Source: Chitinophagaceae bacterium (GTDB lineage Bacteria; Bacteroidota; Bacteroidia; Chitinophagales; Chitinophagaceae). Taken from it: a stretch of DNA of 45,008 nucleotides. Shown piece by piece: positions 40,068-45,008 of the stretch. Within the stretch, counting starts at the first letter, position 1, and each line of letters begins with the position of its first letter. The DNA lies in the NCBI GenBank assembly GCA_016786745.1, contig JAEUVS010000018.1, positions 1-45,008 on the forward strand, written 5' to 3'. The notes under the pieces are model-generated. The model did not search any database. It saw nothing but the letters and a program-made list of their open reading frames with translations, and was not told where the DNA came from. Both the position numbers and the translations under genes were made by a program.

Positions 40068-43000
40068 ATGCAAAAAACAACTGCGTTATGCAAAAAGCAA
40101 CGTATAGGTCAATGGTTTGTTGCATTCAGTAGTCATCCCCAAACACAGTTTCTGATGAAGGTCAGCCTTTGTGTATCTATGATTGTTCTGACTTCGGTCC
40201 AGCTCCTGTTAGCCGGTCCGGGTTTCGGGCAGGATATGGCTGACAAGGAGATTACCCTTGGCTTGCAGAATGAGTCCCTCTCCGGGGCTTTTAAGAAAAT
40301 CGAAGACCTGTCGGGTTTCAGGATCGCTTATTCGGTGGAAGACGTGGACCAGTACAAATCCATCACACTCTCCAGGGCCAAACGCACTCTCGAGAAAACG
40401 ATGCAGCTGGTTCTTTCTACTACCAACCTCGATTTCAGGAACCAGGGCAACGTCATTATCATCTATCGTAACCAGGTTTCATCAGGGACCAAAGAGATAA
40501 CCGTCGTGGATGCCGAGGTGCGCGGAACGGTGCTGAACAGCAGCAACGAACCCGTAGAATCAGCGTCTGTGATGGAAAAAGGCACCCAGAACGGTACCTA
40601 TACCAATTCGCAGGGACAATTTGTACTGCGCGTCGCCAGTACAAGCGCAACGCTGGTAATCAGCGCCGTGGGATTTACCGAGCAGGAAATTCCACTGAAC
40701 GGACGGAACCAGGTAGACGTTCGGCTCGCAGAGAACAACACCAATATGGAAGAAGTGGTGGTAACCGCTCTTGGTATCAGCAGGAAAACAAAATCTATTT
40801 CTTACGCCACGCAATCAGTTAAGCCGACACAGCTTACTGAAGTGCGCGATCCCAATAACGTACTAAATGCGCTGCAGGGAAAAGTGGCCAACGCATTGAT
40901 CACTCAAAGCTCTGGCGGTGTGGGCAGCGAAGCGAAAGTGATACTCCGCGGAAACAGGTCAATCACCAATAACAGCAGTGCATTGATAGTGATAGACGGA
41001 ATTCCGGGAGGTGATCCTGGCATCAATCCCGACAATATCGAGTCGATGACGATCCTCACAGGCGCCACCGGCGCTGCGCTCTATGGTAGCGAAGCGGGTA
41101 ATGGTGTGATAGTGATCACTACGAAAAAAGGAAGGAGCGATGGAATCTCGGTATCGGTAAACTCAGGTATTACAATGGAAAGACCGTTTGCTTTGCCAAA
41201 AGTTCAGAATACATACGGACAGGGCGGCGACGGAGCCATCAACAGTAGCCTGGGCGACAGCTGGGGAGCGAAGATGGAGGGGCAGAGTTATACTGACTAC
41301 TTTGGAAATCCCGCAACCTATTCCGCTCAACCTGATAACATCAAAGACTTTTTCAGAACGGGCCTTGCGTTGAACAACGCAATCAGTGTTTCAGGCGGAT
41401 CGGAGAAAGCACAAACGTTCCTATCATACATCAACAACGATGTGCAGGGTATCATTCCCAATAACAATCTTACAAGTCATATTGTAAATCTTCGCATCAC
41501 CAACCAGATCACAAAACGTTTGTCTACCGATGCAAAGGTTACCTATCATCGCCGCGATATAAGGGCAAGTCCACGCGCCGGCGAGGGCAATACCCCCGTG
41601 CTCGACATCTACCAGATCCCGAGAAACGTAACTACACAGATGGCCGAACATTACCAGGATATCAACAACGTTGGTGTTCCGGTTCTTGCGCCATGGCCGT
41701 CAACAGCACAGGGCGTATACGCGAATCCGTATTGGGTAGTTAACAACGATAAGCTCGATAAGGTGAGAGATAATGTTATCGGTTTTCTGAAAGCGAAATA
41801 CAAACTCACCAGCTTCCTCAGCATTACCGGTAGCGCGAACATCGACATGTTCAATGAAGAACAGCAGCAAAAAACATACGAGGGCACTATCGCATGGGCG
41901 CAGAATCCAGGTGGATTTTACCAGGTTACGAACACACGTTTCATGCAGAAATGGTTCGACCTGATACTGGAAGGAAATAACAACATCACGAAGGACCTCG
42001 ACATCAACTACCATGTAGGTACTATTTACAAAGACAACAAGATTGATAACACTGTCGGCACGGCAAACGGTTTGAATGTTGCAAATAAGTTCAGTTTAAA
42101 CCTCGCGACAGATCCCATCACACAACAATCGGGAACACAGGTGCAGGTACAGTCGGTGTTTGGATTGGCGAACCTTTCTTACAAAGATTACCTGTTCCTC
42201 GACGGAACCTTCCGTAACGACTGGGATTCGCGTTTGCCTGACCCGCATTCGTTCCAGTATTATTCGGTTGGATTGTCCGGAATTATTTCTGATATGGTTT
42301 CTTTGCCCTCTTCAATTAACTATCTCAAAACTTTTGTTAGTTATGCTGAAGTAGGTAACGGTGGTCAGTTCGGACTGCTTACCACTCCATACGATTATGT
42401 GGCAGGAGCAGGAAACGGTTACCTGATCAGGAGAAGCACGCTGCCTTTCCCAACACTTAAACCAGAAATTGTAAAGAGTTTTGAAATAGGCGCAGAAGCA
42501 AAATTCCTGGACAGCAAACTGGGTGTAACATTAAATTATTATAAATCGAATTCCACTAACCAGTTGTTTCAGTTGAATATTCCTGTAGCCACAGGTTATT
42601 CAACGAGCTATTTGAATGCAGGGAATATTCAGAACCAGGGAGTCGAGGCGGTTATCAATTATGCCGCGATCAACAGGAGTGATTTTTCGTGGGATGTGTC
42701 GTTCAATTTTGGTTTGAACCGCAACAAGGTGAAAGAGCTCACGGACCAGGTGAAAACAATCAACCTCGGATTTATCGACTTCGGTGCGTTGCCCCAAATC
42801 AACGAGGGCGGAAGCTTTGGTGATCTTGTATCGCATGTGTGGTCGAAAAATGCAAAAGGCGAATATGAGATGACAGCAGATGGCAAGCCGCTTACAAGCG
42901 ACAAGAAAGGAGAATTGCCATCTTACATCGGCAACTTCAATCCGAAAGCCAGGATAGGCCTTACCAACACTTTCACATATAAAGATTTTGCGTTGAGATT

Positions 43001-43496
43001 GCTGGTAGATGGAAGAGTGGGTGGCATAATCGTGTCGGGAACTGAAATGAACCTTTCATTCAGCGGTATCACCGAAGCAACTACGCAGTACCGCGATGGT
43101 GGACTCGTGCTGGGAGGCGTTGATGTAAACGGCAACCCTGTAAGCGACGATATCACGGCACAACAATTCTGGCAGACAGCTTCAGGTAAACGTTTTGGCG
43201 TGGGACAATTTTACGCTTACGATGCAACTAATTTCAGAGTGAGAGAACTTTCGCTGGGTTACAATATTCCATTACGCGTGAGCCTGGTAAAATCAGCCAG
43301 GCTTTCTGTGGTGGCACGCAACCTTCTCTGGCTTTATCGCGGAAAAAACAAGCTTGATATACCGGGCATGGATAAACGAAAAATGTGGATGGATCCTGAT
43401 ATGAGTATTTACAATGGCAACGGCCTGATGGGTGTGGAATATGGTGCAATGCCATCTACCCGCAGCCTTGGCCTTAACCTTCAACTGGTTTTCTAA
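40068..43496 (+). CDS. SusC/RagA-family TonB-linked outer-membrane transporter with STN domain, second locus
   Basis: I use the ATG at 40068 (1142 residues). A basic leader precedes the signal helix (about 30-52). The STN domain is at about 58-130, the carboxypeptidase-D-like domain at about 147-225, then the SusC box EEVVVTALGISRKTKSISYA, the plug (about 235-355, with LIVIDGIPGG and AALYGSEAGNGVIVITTKKG) and a barrel ending in LQLVF. The STN domain links it to the upstream FecR/sigma pair. It is only distantly like the first SusC, so the two loci should serve different substrates. Confidence 0.97.
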   Translation: MQKTTALCKKQRIGQWFVAFSSHPQTQFLMKVSLCVSMIVLTSVQLLLAGPGFGQDMADKEITLGLQNESLSGAFKKIEDLSGFRIAYSVEDVDQYKSITLSRAKRTLEKTMQLVLSTTNLDFRNQGNVIIIYRNQVSSGTKEITVVDAEVRGTVLNSSNEPVESASVMEKGTQNGTYTNSQGQFVLRVASTSATLVISAVGFTEQEIPLNGRNQVDVRLAENNTNMEEVVVTALGISRKTKSISYATQSVKPTQLTEVRDPNNVLNALQGKVANALITQSSGGVGSEAKVILRGNRSITNNSSALIVIDGIPGGDPGINPDNIESMTILTGATGAALYGSEAGNGVIVITTKKGRSDGISVSVNSGITMERPFALPKVQNTYGQGGDGAINSSLGDSWGAKMEGQSYTDYFGNPATYSAQPDNIKDFFRTGLALNNAISVSGGSEKAQTFLSYINNDVQGIIPNNNLTSHIVNLRITNQITKRLSTDAKVTYHRRDIRASPRAGEGNTPVLDIYQIPRNVTTQMAEHYQDINNVGVPVLAPWPSTAQGVYANPYWVVNNDKLDKVRDNVIGFLKAKYKLTSFLSITGSANIDMFNEEQQQKTYEGTIAWAQNPGGFYQVTNTRFMQKWFDLILEGNNNITKDLDINYHVGTIYKDNKIDNTVGTANGLNVANKFSLNLATDPITQQSGTQVQVQSVFGLANLSYKDYLFLDGTFRNDWDSRLPDPHSFQYYSVGLSGIISDMVSLPSSINYLKTFVSYAEVGNGGQFGLLTTPYDYVAGAGNGYLIRRSTLPFPTLKPEIVKSFEIGAEAKFLDSKLGVTLNYYKSNSTNQLFQLNIPVATGYSTSYLNAGNIQNQGVEAVINYAAINRSDFSWDVSFNFGLNRNKVKELTDQVKTINLGFIDFGALPQINEGGSFGDLVSHVWSKNAKGEYEMTADGKPLTSDKKGELPSYIGNFNPKARIGLTNTFTYKDFALRLLVDGRVGGIIVSGTEMNLSFSGITEATTQYRDGGLVLGGVDVNGNPVSDDITAQQFWQTASGKRFGVGQFYAYDATNFRVRELSLGYNIPLRVSLVKSARLSVVARNLLWLYRGKNKLDIPGMDKRKMWMDPDMSIYNGNGLMGVEYGAMPSTRSLGLNLQLVF

Positions 43497-43521
43497 TCTC
43501 TGACCTGTAAAATCAAAAAAA

Positions 43522-45008
43522 ATGAAATTCTTTGATATAATATATAAAAAGAGTCGTTACGCTATCGTCGGTTTGTCGGTTATGCTGGTAGCGTCGTGTA
43601 CAAAAGATTACACTGAAATAAACACCGACAGAAACACGATTGCGACTATCGGCGATGCTGAAATTCCGTTCCTGTTTTCCGGTGCGATCGAGGCAATTCC
43701 CTGGAGCGACCAGGTGGCACAAAATCTTTTCGCAGATCAATACGCGCAATATTTCGCGAATAACACAGCATATTTTCCTTCCGACCGTTACACAATGGTA
43801 TCAGAATGGGTTCAAAACAATTTTGATCCCATGTACACAAGGGTGGTTCCGCAGCTGATGACGATCATGGAGAAAAAAGACGCGGGTTCAGCAGAAGTTG
43901 CGTTGGCAAACATCTGGTGGGCATATGCGTTCCACCGTGTAACCGACTACTGGGGACCGATTCCGTATTTCGGTATCGGGCAGGGAGGATTCTCAGGACC
44001 ATATGATCCCCAGGATAAGATATACGATGACTTTTTCAAAAGACTGACCGCAGCTGTGCAGGTACTCGAATCAAAAAGATCTGAAACGCCTTTTGGCAGC
44101 TACGATCTCTTGTTCAACGGGGATGTAAATAAATGGATCAAATTCGCTAATACACTTCGTTTACGTTTGGCGATCAGGATCTCCAATGTTGATCCTGAGA
44201 GAGCCAGGATAGAGGGCGAAGCCGCTTATGCCGGTGGAGTGTTCACTTCCAGCCCTGAGGACGATGTGTATGCTCCCAAAAATCTCAACGAGGTTAACCG
44301 TTTGTCGCAGATGTCGGACTGGAACGAATTCAGGATGAGCGCGGCGATGGAATCAGTTCTCAAAGGATACGATGATCCGCGCGCTCCCGTTTATTACATT
44401 CCATCAAAAAACACAGGTGATTTTGAAGGATTGCGCAATGGTCTCACGCCGGAACAACTATCAATTGCACCTAACTTACCCGACGACAATTCGCATGTGG
44501 GTCCAAGATGGACTTCAGTGGCGTATGGTGGAATTCCTAATCACCTGACTACACCTCAAAACGTGATGTGTGCGGCCGAAGCATATTTTCTCAGGGCCGA
44601 AGGCGCATTGCTTAACTGGGAAATGGGTGGTACAGCAAAAGAATTGTACGAAGCAGGTATTACCAATTCGATGATACAGTGGGGCATCACAGACAATTCG
44701 GTTATACAATCATATATCAACAGTACTGCGACACCTGTTGCACCGAACGACTTTCTAAATTCACCAGCGCTAACAGATATTCCTGTTGCATTTAGCAGTA
44801 ATATCGATGAACAGAGGGAGCAGATTGCTACGCAAAAATGGCTTGCGCTGTTTCCCGATGGAATGGAGGCATGGGCGGACTACCGCCGCGGCCACTACAA
44901 TAAATTGTATCCCGTTGCCAACTCCGACAACCCGGATTTAACCAATCCTTCTACACAGTATATCAGGAGAATTACCTTCCTGGTTTCAGAAAAGCAAAGC
45001 AACGGTCC
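43522..45008 (+). CDS. SusD-like (SusD-like_2 type) lipoprotein, cut by the window edge
   Basis: The frame is open from ATG 43522 to the right edge (495 codons, no stop). It has a lipoprotein signal (VASC, Cys26) and then CTKDYTEINTDRNT, the start typical of the SusD-like_2 subgroup. Helical segments include ANIWWAYAFHRVTDYWGPIPY and WIKFANTLRLRLAIRISN, and the late motif EAYFLRAEGALLNW is followed by EQIATQKWLALFPDGMEAWADYRR. It is the surface glycan-binding partner of the SusC 25 bp upstream. Only a short C-terminal piece should be missing. It belongs to a different SusD subgroup from the protein at 12953. Confidence 0.95.
   Translation, partial: MKFFDIIYKKSRYAIVGLSVMLVASCTKDYTEINTDRNTIATIGDAEIPFLFSGAIEAIPWSDQVAQNLFADQYAQYFANNTAYFPSDRYTMVSEWVQNNFDPMYTRVVPQLMTIMEKKDAGSAEVALANIWWAYAFHRVTDYWGPIPYFGIGQGGFSGPYDPQDKIYDDFFKRLTAAVQVLESKRSETPFGSYDLLFNGDVNKWIKFANTLRLRLAIRISNVDPERARIEGEAAYAGGVFTSSPEDDVYAPKNLNEVNRLSQMSDWNEFRMSAAMESVLKGYDDPRAPVYYIPSKNTGDFEGLRNGLTPEQLSIAPNLPDDNSHVGPRWTSVAYGGIPNHLTTPQNVMCAAEAYFLRAEGALLNWEMGGTAKELYEAGITNSMIQWGITDNSVIQSYINSTATPVAPNDFLNSPALTDIPVAFSSNIDEQREQIATQKWLALFPDGMEAWADYRRGHYNKLYPVANSDNPDLTNPSTQYIRRITFLVSEKQSNG

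Noticed and set aside
1..45008. CRISPR arrays, rRNA genes, intact insertion sequences, replication origin
   Set aside because: No regularly spaced repeats, rRNA-like sequence, transposase motifs or origin-type repeat clusters were seen on either strand.

Overview
The window is from a member of the Bacteroidota, most likely the Chitinophagia class. The evidence is three-fold: two ECF sigma / FecR / SusC / SusD clusters, repeated -7 boxes of the form TAnnTTTG, and families typical of that phylum. The phylum call is firm; the class is an inference from gene content and style. No rRNA operon, CRISPR array or intact transposase was seen.

Layout. (1) 1-3088, minus strand: a two-gene operon of a lipoprotein PQQ/heme-c dehydrogenase and a secreted alpha/beta hydrolase that runs off the left edge. 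(2) 3562-5054: a type IV AbiEi/AbiEii toxin-antitoxin pair with a palindrome at its start site, followed by a gene-poor stretch and tRNA-Lys(CTT). (3) 5962-7107: three very small two-helix membrane proteins on the minus strand, one only 55 residues long. (4) 7409-21971: a polysaccharide-utilisation-type locus with ECF sigma factor, FecR anti-sigma, SusC with STN signalling domain, SusD, a hexuronate-type MFS transporter, a cytochrome c / sorbosone-dehydrogenase lipoprotein, then a scar of a second fecR-susC module, then a 1276-residue protein that joins a beta-helix, a neutral-ceramidase-like domain and a bicupin. (5) 22025-33804: mostly general cell functions, including a TPR membrane protein, an RRM RNA-binding protein, a receiver protein, a CPA2 antiporter, a short-chain dehydrogenase, an F420-reductase-like oxidoreductase, a Crp/Fnr regulator, a structured RNA candidate, a membrane-bound glutamate-synthase-like protein and a Gre/Rnk-like protein. 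(6) 33883-37422: small membrane and lipoproteins, a DUF1493 protein, an AraC regulator, and a two-gene cassette flanked by REP-like palindromic elements. (7) 37706 to the end: a DinB-like protein and a second ECF / FecR / SusC / SusD locus, with SusD cut by the window edge.

How the genes fit together. In both Sus loci the SusC protein carries an N-terminal STN domain, so substrate binding at the outer membrane can be relayed through FecR to the sigma factor, which should switch on its own locus. In the first locus the import side (SusCD, ExuT-like MFS) is combined with a periplasmic PQQ/heme sugar oxidase and the beta-helix/ceramidase-like/cupin protein. This suggests use of an acidic (uronate-containing) glycan or glycoconjugate; the substrate is inference.

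The strongest candidates for new biology are the three-part fusion protein (18141-21971), the fecR-susC scar directly in front of it (17925-18118), the structured small RNA (30967-31154), and the palindromic repeats bracketing 36141-37610.
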